Assembly (NCBI RefSeq): GCF_010993705.1
Contig: NZ_WOFO01000009.1
Coordinates: 124,001 to 188,000, forward strand
Direction: 5' to 3'
Source of the DNA: Cyclobacterium sp. SYSU L10401
GTDB taxonomy: Bacteria > Bacteroidota > Bacteroidia > Cytophagales > Cyclobacteriaceae
DNA length: 64,000 bases
How positions within the stretch are numbered: position 1 is the first letter of the stretch; the number at the start of each line of letters is the position of its first letter. The translations under genes and the position numbers were made by a program. The notes below the pieces were generated by a model, which saw only the letters and a list, made by a program, of their open reading frames with translations, was not told the origin of the DNA and searched no databases. Below, in pieces: positions 19,348 through 28,603 of this stretch.

Positions 19348-19812
19348 ATGACCCAAATTGACCTCTTTAAAATCAGTGAAGTTGAGCTTGTTTACCGACA
19401 GAGGGTAAGAGCAAGCGAGCGTCCTAAAGTAACCAGTTCCACTGAGGCTTATCGTTTATTTCGCCAGAACTGGGATGACTGCACCATTAATTTGCTGGAA
19501 GAGTTTAAAATTCTTCTCCTGGACCGGAGTAATAAATGCATGGGGTTATCCAATATTTCGAAAGGGGGCATGTCAGCGACAGTGGTCGATCCCAAAATTG
19601 TCTTTACCACGGCATTAAAGGCCAAGGCTTGTGGACTTATCTTAGGCCACAATCATCCATCAGAGAATTGTGTCCCAAGTGATTTGGATGTCAGGCTCAC
19701 CGATAAAATGGTGCGGGCAGGGAAGTTGTTGGATATTTCCGTCCTTGATCACATAATCGTGACAAATGAGGGGTATTACTCCTTTGCCGATGAAGGACGG
19801 CTTACCTTGTAA
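19348..19812 (+). CDS. RadC-like JAB/MPN domain protein
   Basis: A 154-residue protein of the RadC (JAB metallopeptidase-like) family. It shows the metal motif HNHPSENCVPSDLD (residues ~108-121, HxHP followed by SxxD) and the family segment STVVDPKIVFTTALKA-like before it. The N-terminal helix-hairpin-helix of full RadC is missing, as in the short JAB proteins carried by many Bacteroidota mobile elements. The biochemical role of this group is not settled. It opens the transfer-related section of the element. Confidence 0.85.
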   Translation: MTQIDLFKISEVELVYRQRVRASERPKVTSSTEAYRLFRQNWDDCTINLLEEFKILLLDRSNKCMGLSNISKGGMSATVVDPKIVFTTALKAKACGLILGHNHPSENCVPSDLDVRLTDKMVRAGKLLDISVLDHIIVTNEGYYSFADEGRLTL

Positions 19813-20006
19813 TATTGACTGGTTTTTTACTTTCCTGCCTTGAATGCCAAAAGAGTATGCGGGGTGGTTTGTGCGGGATTGTGGTTCTGTCAAGATCGTG
19901 GGCTGGTAAATAGCGAAGCGGTTTACGGCGGGCAGGCTTCTTGACAGGTTCACAATGGTGGCCATCTTGCTCAAGGGCAGGAAATAAAAAACGTTTGCCT
20001 TTCTGT

Positions 20007-20540
20007 TTACTCCCTGTGGGTTATATCTTTGGAATTATCCCTAAATGAATTGTCAGTTTTTTCCGGAATAGAACTCAATCGCTGTTCCAAGGGGTCGATC
20101 AGTCCTTCTTTTTCAAGTTTCGATCGTTCTGAAATTTGCTTTTCGGGGGCAACATCAAACTTTGTTTTAAGGTGTCGGTTTAACTCCAATCGATCAATTT
20201 CATGATCAACCCCATTCTCCAAAAGGTTAGCCGCATCAACGTCATTAAGCATGTCTAACACAAAATCGAATTCCGCACATTCCAGCCTGCATTGTTGGTT
20301 TATTTTATCGTTATGGCCCTCCGATGCTTTTTGAATTTTTTCTTCTAAAAAAGTGGCATTGGCTGCCTTGCCCTCAAAATATAAATCCCCTTTAGGTTTA
20401 AGAATTGGTTTTGGTCCATTGTCTGACTTTTTGAGGTTTTCGATGGCCTTTGCCTTTTCTTCCCGTAGCCTATAAACAGACGGGAAATTTTCTAATAGCT
20501 CTTTTAAATTCTCCAGCTGAGCCTTGGAATATGTTGCCAT
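20007..20540 (-). CDS. hypothetical coiled-coil protein of the element
   Basis: A 177-residue, charged, largely helical protein (lysine/glutamate-rich, for example LREEKAKAIENLKKSDNG) without a recognised domain. Its tail (EGLIDPLEQRLSSIPEK) resembles the tail of the small protein at 61079-61360 (INDLKDPFEKRLNAQEDK). The two may share a short C-terminal motif. It is divergent from the gene at 20586, sharing a 45-bp spacer. Function unknown. Confidence 0.6.
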   Translation of the reverse strand: MATYSKAQLENLKELLENFPSVYRLREEKAKAIENLKKSDNGPKPILKPKGDLYFEGKAANATFLEEKIQKASEGHNDKINQQCRLECAEFDFVLDMLNDVDAANLLENGVDHEIDRLELNRHLKTKFDVAPEKQISERSKLEKEGLIDPLEQRLSSIPEKTDNSFRDNSKDITHRE

Positions 20541-20585
20541 CTCCTTGATAATTTGGTACGATATGTCAAATTAAGGAGGCCTGAA

Positions 20586-20945
20586 ATGAATTCCAATGCT
20601 TTTACTCCAAAAGGAAGAGATTTAAACTTTAATTTATTGCAACAATACGCAACAGAAAACCTGGATTACAGGGAGAAGGCCCTCCAATTAATTATTGATG
20701 ACATTGGCTTTGAGCCAGAATTTAAAGCCCGGTATTGGCCGGAAATTCTGCTGCGGGATTGCCTTAAAAAACATGATCTTGGTCTAAAATCAGATGTTCA
20801 ATTAGACTATAATGTTAAAATTCAATGCTTTTTAGTGAAGAGGGCAATCGAGAAGGAATTTCCAGACCAGGCCAAAATGTTAAAGGTCAGTGCCAAGGAA
20901 ACATTTCCGGGCAGTTTTTCTGATTTTCGCAAGGTGGCTGTCTAA
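20586..20945 (+). CDS. hypothetical protein with strong ribosome-binding site
   Basis: From the ATG at 20586 the protein is about 119 residues (MNSNAFTPKGRDLNFN...). The start is fixed by an excellent Shine-Dalgarno AAGGAGG about 6 bases upstream; an earlier TTG at 20553 is not needed. Strong Shine-Dalgarno sites are unusual in Bacteroidota, so this gene may be of proteobacterial descent. No domain is recognised. It precedes the coupling-protein gene by 231 bp. Confidence 0.6.
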   Translation: MNSNAFTPKGRDLNFNLLQQYATENLDYREKALQLIIDDIGFEPEFKARYWPEILLRDCLKKHDLGLKSDVQLDYNVKIQCFLVKRAIEKEFPDQAKMLKVSAKETFPGSFSDFRKVAV

Positions 20946-21176
20946 AGGACCGTTCATTAACAAACATAAACGCTTCATACCTATAAAATTAAATTTGGGG
21001 TCCAATTGGGCCTTTTTTCGGCTGACTTTTTACCTAATCAGTCAATTGCATGACTTTAAGAAAAAATAGTAGTTAATGACGAAATACAGTTTTTTATTCT
21101 GAACACGCATGTATTCTGGGATAAAATGCATAAATTGTTTTCCGTTTTTTTTCGAACCGTTTAAATATATTCTGGC
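20946..21176. other. spacer upstream of the coupling protein
   Basis: A 231-bp AT-rich stretch with no convincing gene. The coupling-protein ORF begins with GTG at 21177; a promoter is expected here but none is clear. Confidence 0.3.
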
Positions 21177-22667
21177 GTGAATGGATTTTCTTTAGACGAG
21201 CCTTTATTGACGTTTGCCGAAAATAATACCTGGACAGTGCGTAATGCTGTAGAAGGGGTGCAAATATTCGGGGGGATAGGAAGCGGTAAAACTTCCGGAT
21301 CCGGCTATACGCTGGCTAAAAAGTATCTTCAAATGGGATTTGGTGGCTTGGTCCTGACCGTGAAATCCGATGAGTATATGGCCAATTGGTACCACTACGC
21401 TGAAACTTGCGGTCGACTGGATGATATTATCCATATCCGCCCTGGAGGCGAGTACCGGTTTAATTTTTTAAACTATGAACTGACCCGCTCAGGGGCTGGG
21501 ACCGGATTAGTAGATAACCTGGTCAACACCCTTAAAACGGTTATTCGGGCGGGGCAAGATGCCCGCTCAACGAATGGGGATGCTTTTTGGGATGATGCCT
21601 TGGATATGTTGTTATTCAACGTCATTGACCTGTGCTATCTGGCCTATGGCTCTGCGTTTAACCTGGATCAGTTGTTTGCGGTGGCGGAATCCTTGCCCAA
21701 GGATATTGACCGGTTAAAAGAAAATTCAGCCCGCGAGCAAAACCCTTTTTACCAGGTCTATTTAAAAGCCCGTAAAGCCACCATTGCCAAAGTCCAGCAA
21801 TCAAAGATTGCGTATGAGGCTGAAACTGATGAACCCTATAACCAGCAAGGGGATCGGGATTGGCAGAAATTCAGCAAAATCATGTATTATTTCTCCAACA
21901 CCTATGCAGAATTAAACCCTAAAACCCGCTCGATCATTGAGCATAGTTTTTCAGGGCTATTGTTTCGCCTTAACCGTGATCCTATTTATAGCCTGCTGTG
22001 TTCGCCTGAGCCCAATATTACCCCAGAGATGTGTTTGGAGGGTAAAATCATTGTGTTTGATCTGCCTGTTAAGCAGTTTGATAAAATTGGACGGGATGCA
22101 CAGATATTGTTTAAATATATCTGGCAGCGCAGTATGGAGCGGCGCGATATCACGCATAATGATCGCCCCGTGTTTTTATGGGCGGATGAGGCCCAAAATT
22201 TCTTGCATGAACATGATATTGATTACCAGGCGACCGCTCGCAGCTCACGTATTTGTACTGTGTATCTCACGCAAAACTTACCCAATTACTATGCCCATAT
22301 GGGAGGGCGCGAGGGCGAGTTTCGGGTTAAGAGTTTTCTGGGCACAATGGGCACCAAGATCTTCCATGCCAATGCGGATGTTGATACCAACCGTTATGCG
22401 TCGGAATTATTCGGCAAAGCCTATCTGGAAGACCGCTCGCATACCTCAGCCTTTTCTAATGATATGAATATGTCGGTGACAAAATCATATCGATTAGAAG
22501 ATCTGGTCAGACCTGAGCAGTTTGTCCGGCTTAAAACGGGCGGGGATCACAATAAGAAACAGGTCGAGGCTTATATTCATAAACAGGGCATTCCCTGGAT
22601 CTATTATGGCGATAACAACGCACCACAGGTGCGTAATTACTGGAAACTTAATTTTCTTCAACCATAA
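21177..22667 (+). CDS. type IV coupling protein (TraD/VirD4-like ATPase)
   Basis: A 496-residue ATPase that would bring the relaxosome to a conjugation channel. It has the Walker A motif GGIGSGKTSGSGY (residues ~32-44), Walker B FLWADEAQNFL (~330) and the TraG/TraD-like block TVYLTQNLPNYYAHMGG near residue 365. There is no N-terminal transmembrane segment, unlike VirD4. The membrane part might be provided by the next gene, which starts 11 bp downstream. It starts with GTG. With the MobF relaxase this gives the two proteins a mobilizable element needs. Confidence 0.87.
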   Translation: MNGFSLDEPLLTFAENNTWTVRNAVEGVQIFGGIGSGKTSGSGYTLAKKYLQMGFGGLVLTVKSDEYMANWYHYAETCGRLDDIIHIRPGGEYRFNFLNYELTRSGAGTGLVDNLVNTLKTVIRAGQDARSTNGDAFWDDALDMLLFNVIDLCYLAYGSAFNLDQLFAVAESLPKDIDRLKENSAREQNPFYQVYLKARKATIAKVQQSKIAYEAETDEPYNQQGDRDWQKFSKIMYYFSNTYAELNPKTRSIIEHSFSGLLFRLNRDPIYSLLCSPEPNITPEMCLEGKIIVFDLPVKQFDKIGRDAQILFKYIWQRSMERRDITHNDRPVFLWADEAQNFLHEHDIDYQATARSSRICTVYLTQNLPNYYAHMGGREGEFRVKSFLGTMGTKIFHANADVDTNRYASELFGKAYLEDRSHTSAFSNDMNMSVTKSYRLEDLVRPEQFVRLKTGGDHNKKQVEAYIHKQGIPWIYYGDNNAPQVRNYWKLNFLQP

Positions 22668-22678
22668 ACGTAAACGCA

Positions 22679-23440
22679 ATGAAAACGACTTTGTACCTAC
22701 GCCAGATTGATCCCTTTATTCGGTTTGTTTGGCCTATTACGCTTTTGATTTTAGCCGGGATTGCCTCTATTCCTGCTCGGATCGTTGAAATCTTTATGAG
22801 GCGCAATTTTGGTGAGCGCTATTTCAGCTGGGAAATTCCCATGCTGATCTTTGTGCTGTTAATCGCCCCCTACATTGTTCAGGTTTATATCGGGTATCCG
22901 GGGTCGTCACCCTTTACCTTTCTGCATGCCTTGCTTTGTTTGGCAATACCCTATGCCACGTATAAGCGGTACAAGGAGGTGAAACGCTCCACAGATACCT
23001 TTGATGACACGGTGTATAGTTACTATTCTGGCGATCAGCATAAAATTTGGGACAAGGTGCGGGCAAAGTACCCCAAACTTAAGGCTGATTATGTACGTGT
23101 TGAGCGGTATTATGAGGGGGCGGTCTTTATTCTAATTGGGTTTGTGGCCCTGCTTATTCCCTTTACCATGGTCATTGGTGTTGCCATGATGGTTGCCGGG
23201 ATTTCATATATCATAAAGGTGTATTATCGGTATCAAATGGGGCGCAGCTATATTCTTGATATGATCGATAAAAAGATCATCAATGAGCAAATGTATGACA
23301 CCTTCGTCAATGAAAACCCGCCCGATAAAACGCAAGGGTTTCAGTGGTCGGGTCCCAAACCTGGCAGCCGTGATGTGCGCGAAAAAATCTACGAGCAGAT
23401 GCTGGAAGAAGAGGATGATAAAGCGAGCGTCGTTTCATAA
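22679..23440 (+). CDS. membrane protein of the transfer module
   Basis: A 253-residue protein with hydrophobic segments at about residues 12-32, 55-75, 83-100 and a pair near 145-185; the C-terminal third is hydrophilic. I recognise no family. Its position, 11 bp after the coupling-protein gene and before the relaxase, suggests a role in transfer. It could be the membrane anchor that the coupling protein lacks; that is inference. Confidence 0.6.
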   Translation: MKTTLYLRQIDPFIRFVWPITLLILAGIASIPARIVEIFMRRNFGERYFSWEIPMLIFVLLIAPYIVQVYIGYPGSSPFTFLHALLCLAIPYATYKRYKEVKRSTDTFDDTVYSYYSGDQHKIWDKVRAKYPKLKADYVRVERYYEGAVFILIGFVALLIPFTMVIGVAMMVAGISYIIKVYYRYQMGRSYILDMIDKKIINEQMYDTFVNENPPDKTQGFQWSGPKPGSRDVREKIYEQMLEEEDDKASVVS

Positions 23441-23721
23441 CGATGTGCGTATTACGCACTGCTTAAAAACCAATCTCACCCTATAAGGGTGGGATTGTAA
23501 AAAAGCCTAAAGCACTGCTTAGGGGAGATGTCTGATACTTCAAAGCACTGAATAGGGTAAAGTTTGTACCACCTTGCAGTGCTCATTTTAGCAGAACGAA
23601 TGTTTCAAATGTCCCGGGGAAAATTCTGATCAAGTGCGTAATTTGGTTGGCAATTCGCATTGGGTGCGTTGGCATTTTTTGAAGGTTTCCTCATTGTAAA
23701 AAGTTCTTATCTGAACACCTA
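23441..23721. other. candidate origin of transfer
   Basis: A 281-bp non-coding stretch directly upstream of the relaxase. It is rich in repeats: the palindrome GTGCGTA-T-TACGCAC (23445-23459); a 10-bp inverted repeat AATCTCACCC/GGGTGGGATT (23472-23481 and 23487-23496); AAAGCACTG at about 23509 and 23541; and later GTGCGTAAT and GGGTGCGTTGG. MobF elements usually keep oriT beside the relaxase gene. No nic site can be named from sequence alone. Confidence 0.45.
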
Positions 23722-23736
23722 TTGAATAAGCACTTT

Positions 23737-26463
23737 ATGATACGAATGTTTCAAAGCCAGACGGCAGGTCATGCCAAAAGCTATTTTAAAGCCTCATTGT
23801 CTCGCGCAGATTACTATATCGAAGACCAGGAACATCCTGGATCCTTTCATGGCAAGGTAGCGGGTCGATTGGGATTAGAACACAATCAGGTTGATCAAAA
23901 AGTGTTTGATCAGCTTTGTGATAATATCAATCCAAAGACTGGCGGGAATTTAACGCCGCGCACCACAGATAATCGCCGGGTTGGGTATGATATCAGTTTT
24001 CATTGTCCAAAGTCAGTCTCTATTCTGCATGCTCTGGGAACTGATAGCCGGGTGCTGGATGCCTTTAAGGATAGTGTGCAAGACACCATGGAAGAGATTG
24101 AAGTGGATGTTCAAACTCGGGTCCGGGCACAAGGCGAGTATGCGGATCGTGATACAGGCGAATTAATCTGGGCGGATTTTGTCCATGAGACGGCAAGACC
24201 CGTTGAGGGCCATGCACCGGATCCGCACCTGCATTGCCATTGCTTTGTCTTTAATACGACGTATGACAGTCAAGAAGAACGGTTCAAAGCAGGCCAGTTT
24301 CATAATATCAAACAGGATATGCCGTATTACCAGGCGCGGTTTCAAAAACGCCTGGCGGATCGTATGGCAAGCATGGGCTATGATATTCGTAAAAATGGCA
24401 ATGATTACGATTTGGCGATGGTGCCCAAAGCGGCGATTGATCATTTTTCTAAACGCACCAACCATATTGGCCAGATTGCCAAAGATCAGAATATTACCAA
24501 CCCGAAAGAGCTGGATCAGATTGGGGCTCGAAGCCGGGCAAAGAAGCAAAAGAACCTAACCATGGCGCAGTTGCGGTCCCAGTGGCGTACACAGCTCAAA
24601 AATGCCGGCATCGATGAGATGGCCCCCGAACAAGCCAAGACGGCCATCAGAACGATGACAGCAAAGGAATGTGTCAATCATAGCTTAAATCATAATTACT
24701 CTCGGGCATCTGTCAGGCGCGAACGTCAGCTATTAGCCACGGCCTATCTACATGGGATTGATAACAGGCAAATCACCATGGATGAGATTGATCGGAGTTT
24801 AGCCAAGGATGACCGGGTGTTTACCATTCAAGATGGCAAGCATCAGCTGTGCACGACGGCTCTTGTATGGGACGAAGAAAAACGCATGGTGCAGTTAGCC
24901 AGTGATGGCAAGGGCAAGCTCAGGCCGCTTAATTTAGGGGTCGATGCAAAGGAGGAGTATTCGCATAAAGGTTTAAGCCTTGAGCAACAAAGAGCTGTGG
25001 ATCATATCATGGGATCAATGGATCGCTTAACCATGATTAGAGGTGGGGCTGGTACGGGTAAAACCACCTTGATCAAAAGTGCGGTTGCATCAATTGAAAA
25101 AACCGGACAATGCGTGCATTTGTTTGCCCCAACATCTGATGCCTCGCGCAATACGTTACGGGCAGAAGGGTTTGAGAACGCGGATACGCTGGCAAGCCTT
25201 TTAAGAAACCCGGATAAGCAGGAAGAGATTAAAAACCAAGTAATCTGGGTGGATGAGGCTGGAATGTTGGGAACTGAAGATATGGCTGATCTATTGGATC
25301 TGGCGACCACCAATAAGGCCCGGCTTATTCTGTCTGGTGATCCGCGCCAACATACCGCTGTGCAGCGGGGTGATGCGATGCGGATATTACAACAGGTCGG
25401 GCGTGTGCCCTATGTTAGTCTGGATACGATCTATCGGCAAAAGGTGGATGCGTACAAAGACACGGTGGAAGCCATCAGCCGGGGGAATTTAGGCGATGGC
25501 TTTAATCGCCTGGACCAGATGAAGGCTATTCAGGAATTGGATAGCGATGAAATCAAGGAGCACCTGGTTAATGACTACCTGAAGACGGTTAAAGAGAAAA
25601 AGTCCGCCTTGATTATTTCTCCAACCAATCAGCAGGGCAAGCAGGTGACGGCGGATATTCGCAAAGGATTAAAAGCGGCGGGCCGACTCAACAAAATCGA
25701 TAAACACTATACCACCTTTCGCAATTTGCATTTGACCCAAGCACAAAAGGCGGATCACCGGGTTTATGATCCGGGGCAGATAATCCAGCTGCATCAGAAT
25801 ATCCCGGGAGCCAAAAGAGGCAGTAAGCTGCAAGTGCTCGGAGCTAATGAAGGGTCAGTGCAAACCCGTGATCAGGATGGGCACCTTATCGATATTCCGC
25901 TTAGCCGGGGTAAAGATTTTGATGTGTATTTGAGGGAAGAGACACCAATAACCCGGGGGGATCAGATCCGTATTACCAAAAACGGCATGGATGACCAGGG
26001 TAAACGCCTGGATAACGGCTGGATATTGGATGTGAGAGGTTTTACAGCCGATGGGGGTATCAAGGTGGCCAAGCAGTCCCAAACACGTTCCACAGAGTAT
26101 ATTTTACCAAAAGACCATGGCAATTTTACCCATGCCTATTGCATGACTTCTTATGGGGCGCAGGGGAAAACGGTTGATAAGGTGTTTGTGGTGCAGCCAG
26201 CCGCGACCTTTGCCGCAACCAACCAAAAGCAGTTTTACGTATCCATATCCAGGGCCCGAGAGGAACTGAAAATATACACAGATGATAAAGAGGGATTGTT
26301 GCTCCAGGCGGCGCAATCGGGAGACAGAACCAGTGCCTTGGAAATTAAGTCAGATGACAGCTCTGATCCAGAATTTAACCTTAGTCCTGATTATCTGAGA
26401 GATAATGATAAACCTAAATCCCCTCAAAAAGACATCGATCATGGAAAGGAACCAGAGATATAA
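23737..26463 (+). CDS. MobF-family conjugative relaxase-helicase (TrwC/TraI-like)
   Basis: About 908 residues. The N-terminal relaxase domain has an active-site tyrosine region (SRADYYIEDQEHPGSFHGK), the block GYDISFHCPKSVSIL and the three-histidine metal motif DPHLHCHCF near residue 165. The C-terminal half is an SF1 helicase: Walker A GGAGTGKTT (~residue 435), Walker B VDEAGML (~503), GDPRQH, and a final YVSISRAREELKIYT. It would nick oriT and unwind the transferred strand. The frame opens at a TTG (23722), but the ATG at 23737 fits the family start better. Confidence 0.92.
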   Translation: MIRMFQSQTAGHAKSYFKASLSRADYYIEDQEHPGSFHGKVAGRLGLEHNQVDQKVFDQLCDNINPKTGGNLTPRTTDNRRVGYDISFHCPKSVSILHALGTDSRVLDAFKDSVQDTMEEIEVDVQTRVRAQGEYADRDTGELIWADFVHETARPVEGHAPDPHLHCHCFVFNTTYDSQEERFKAGQFHNIKQDMPYYQARFQKRLADRMASMGYDIRKNGNDYDLAMVPKAAIDHFSKRTNHIGQIAKDQNITNPKELDQIGARSRAKKQKNLTMAQLRSQWRTQLKNAGIDEMAPEQAKTAIRTMTAKECVNHSLNHNYSRASVRRERQLLATAYLHGIDNRQITMDEIDRSLAKDDRVFTIQDGKHQLCTTALVWDEEKRMVQLASDGKGKLRPLNLGVDAKEEYSHKGLSLEQQRAVDHIMGSMDRLTMIRGGAGTGKTTLIKSAVASIEKTGQCVHLFAPTSDASRNTLRAEGFENADTLASLLRNPDKQEEIKNQVIWVDEAGMLGTEDMADLLDLATTNKARLILSGDPRQHTAVQRGDAMRILQQVGRVPYVSLDTIYRQKVDAYKDTVEAISRGNLGDGFNRLDQMKAIQELDSDEIKEHLVNDYLKTVKEKKSALIISPTNQQGKQVTADIRKGLKAAGRLNKIDKHYTTFRNLHLTQAQKADHRVYDPGQIIQLHQNIPGAKRGSKLQVLGANEGSVQTRDQDGHLIDIPLSRGKDFDVYLREETPITRGDQIRITKNGMDDQGKRLDNGWILDVRGFTADGGIKVAKQSQTRSTEYILPKDHGNFTHAYCMTSYGAQGKTVDKVFVVQPAATFAATNQKQFYVSISRAREELKIYTDDKEGLLLQAAQSGDRTSALEIKSDDSSDPEFNLSPDYLRDNDKPKSPQKDIDHGKEPEI

Positions 26464-26830
26464 GGACAAAGACGATCCCTTATCAGAAAAACTGCAACCC
26501 AAGAAAGCCAATCAGTATGCGGGTGATTGTTATACTGTTGGCGAAACCCGGACAATTGATTTTATGATGACAAATGGGACCAGGCAGAATTTTAGTTATT
26601 CTCATTACATGAAAGCCTGGACGGAGCAAGACAGTGGAATGCAGGTGATTAAAGTATTTTTTACGGCGGATCTTGTCACCATAAAAGGGTATTGTCTTGA
26701 GACCATTTATGACCATTTGTGTGCCATGGATTTAAAATCAGTCATGGCACAAAATCCGCGCTACCATCAATCCCAAACAAAAGACAATACACCCCTGGTT
26801 ACAGCTATTACCATTGAGGGGCATAAATAA
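26441..26830 (+). CDS. hypothetical protein downstream of the relaxase
   Basis: A ~129-residue protein starting MERNQRYKDKDDPLSEK at the ATG 26441, overlapping the 3' end of the relaxase gene by 23 bp. The frame continues 12 codons upstream, but that stretch lies entirely inside the relaxase. The centre (TIDFMMTNGTRQNFSYSHYMKAW) looks like a small beta-rich fold. No family recognised. The overlap suggests translation coupled to the relaxase. Confidence 0.6.
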   Translation: MERNQRYKDKDDPLSEKLQPKKANQYAGDCYTVGETRTIDFMMTNGTRQNFSYSHYMKAWTEQDSGMQVIKVFFTADLVTIKGYCLETIYDHLCAMDLKSVMAQNPRYHQSQTKDNTPLVTAITIEGHK

Positions 26831-26835
26831 GAGGG

Positions 26836-28602
26836 CTAAACGTTCACTATTTCTAAATTCAACTTTTTAACTAGAATAAAATCCAAGCCATTAGTATCCG
26901 GAATTGAAAGAAATAGTCTATTCATCGCCCTACTACAGGCAACATAATAAATCCGTGTACTATCATCATTGTCCGATTCAATTCCTTTCTGTCCGTTTAA
27001 AATATGTGTTGTGAATTCCTTACAAGTTGGGAAATATACTAAGGTATTGCAAAATTCTGTACCTTTAGAGCTATGAATTGTTCTGACCAAATCATTGGAT
27101 ATCGTGTCAGTTTTTACATAAGGCAATAATTCATTTAAGCTGAATTTTGAGTAAAAATCCTTTGCTTTTCCCTTACTTAGCCCGCTTCCAATTTCAAATC
27201 CATATTCATCTTTAGTTTTCTTTTTCAGCTCATTATAAAAATCAAAAATTTTGGTTGATTTAGTAAGGTGACTATCAATATCTGTAAGTATATCTATACC
27301 GATTCTACGAATTAAAATATTGGGTAGGTCTCCCTTAACTTTTTTTCTAATAGGTTTGGAAATCTCTTTTATGGCTTTACTAAATAGTCCTTTTTCTTTG
27401 TACTTGAAGGCTAATAAAATCGAATAAATAAGGCCTGATCGTTGACTATTTCCGTCTAAATTAAAGATTTCCTTGGAAAGGTCTGCTTCTGATTTTCCAA
27501 GTGAACCGTTAATTTTCGAAACGTCTTCGTTACTTCTGGCAAGAACATGTATTTCTTCGGTCGGGTGATTTTTTCTTAAATAAGCCTCTGCTTTTTTTAT
27601 GGGGCCAACCAAGACTTTAATTGAATCACCAATAACTGCACTACTCTTAGGTTGTTGCTTTAAGTCAATTCTAATCTCATTCAAAAAATTCACAATAGAT
27701 ATTGTGGATCGGTGATTTTTATCAAGACCAAAATCTTTAGATTTACCCTTTCTGAAATTAGTGAAGTCCTTCCGTTGGGCACCATTAAAACTATATATAG
27801 ATTGTGCCAAATCTCCCACAACCCCTATAGTCGTAGATGTTTTATCGCAGATTTCATTTACTATCCAGGTTTGTAGCTCGGTTGTGTCCTGGAACTCATC
27901 TAAATAAATGTACGGGAACTTGGATGATATGAATTCAAGGACTCTAGGAGATTTTTTTATTATAAGATAGGAGAAATACAGTACATCCTCGTGATGCATT
28001 ATACCATCTTTCCAATATTTAGATTTATAAAGCCAAAGCTCCTTGTTACTCTTGGGAAGTTTTGCTCCCCAATTCTTTCTGGTTATCAATTCAATTTTAC
28101 CAGACTTTGAACTATAATCTAGACTAGCTAATTCCTCATAGGCTTTAGACTTCACATCCTTTGAATAATATACATTATAATTTTTCCCTGAATTGCCTTT
28201 TAAGGTTTCAATCCATCTTCGATAATAATAGTCCTGAACTTTGTGTTCATCATGTCCATTTAATTCTTCTATATTAAATAGATCATCTCCATTTTCATCC
28301 CTAGAAATATGGTATGAAAAAGGCTTAATGATATTTCTATACAAAAAGCTATGGATGGTGCTTATTTCAAATCGACTACGATCATATTTCATTCGATCAA
28401 TAAGTTCTTCAGCAGCCACGTTGGTATAAGTTATACATGCGATTTTTCCAGTTTTACCAAGCTTATTTGAATGTTTGAGTACTCTCTCTAACTGCCCAAT
28501 TAACCATCTCGTTTTACCTGCACCTGGACCTGCGAAAACCTTCACACATTCGTCAATATTTCCTAATGTGTTTACATGGGGAAGTTGGATGGATTTTGAC
28601 AT
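26836..28602 (-). CDS. UvrD/Rep-like helicase, GajB-type
   Basis: A 588-residue SF1A helicase: Walker A FAGPGAGKTR (residues ~24-33), YLDEFQDT (~230), GDLAQSIYSFNGA, and the C-terminal motifs TIHSSKGTEF and YYVACSRAMNRL. It follows the OLD-type ATPase-nuclease gene by 1 bp. An OLD nuclease followed by a UvrD-like helicase is the arrangement of the Gabija anti-phage system (GajA-GajB), in which GajB acts with the GajA nuclease. This protein is longer than the ~500 residues I associate with GajB, so I call it Gabija-like. Confidence 0.82.
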   Translation of the reverse strand: MSKSIQLPHVNTLGNIDECVKVFAGPGAGKTRWLIGQLERVLKHSNKLGKTGKIACITYTNVAAEELIDRMKYDRSRFEISTIHSFLYRNIIKPFSYHISRDENGDDLFNIEELNGHDEHKVQDYYYRRWIETLKGNSGKNYNVYYSKDVKSKAYEELASLDYSSKSGKIELITRKNWGAKLPKSNKELWLYKSKYWKDGIMHHEDVLYFSYLIIKKSPRVLEFISSKFPYIYLDEFQDTTELQTWIVNEICDKTSTTIGVVGDLAQSIYSFNGAQRKDFTNFRKGKSKDFGLDKNHRSTISIVNFLNEIRIDLKQQPKSSAVIGDSIKVLVGPIKKAEAYLRKNHPTEEIHVLARSNEDVSKINGSLGKSEADLSKEIFNLDGNSQRSGLIYSILLAFKYKEKGLFSKAIKEISKPIRKKVKGDLPNILIRRIGIDILTDIDSHLTKSTKIFDFYNELKKKTKDEYGFEIGSGLSKGKAKDFYSKFSLNELLPYVKTDTISNDLVRTIHSSKGTEFCNTLVYFPTCKEFTTHILNGQKGIESDNDDSTRIYYVACSRAMNRLFLSIPDTNGLDFILVKKLNLEIVNV

Positions 28603-28603
28603 A

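Noticed and set aside
19810-19974. Minus-strand frame reading MSKMATIVNLSRSLPAVNRFA... overlapping the end of the JAB gene
   Set aside because: The frame looks somewhat protein-like in its first ~50 codons and may be conserved in related elements, but it runs on antisense through the JAB gene and has no clear ribosome site. I could not support it as a gene.
21937-22467. Plus-strand 176-codon frame inside the coupling-protein gene
   Set aside because: It lies wholly within the clear TraD-like coding frame and has no recognisable domain; a shadow frame.
24179-24559. 126-codon frame inside the relaxase
   Set aside because: Out-of-frame shadow of the relaxase histidine-motif region.
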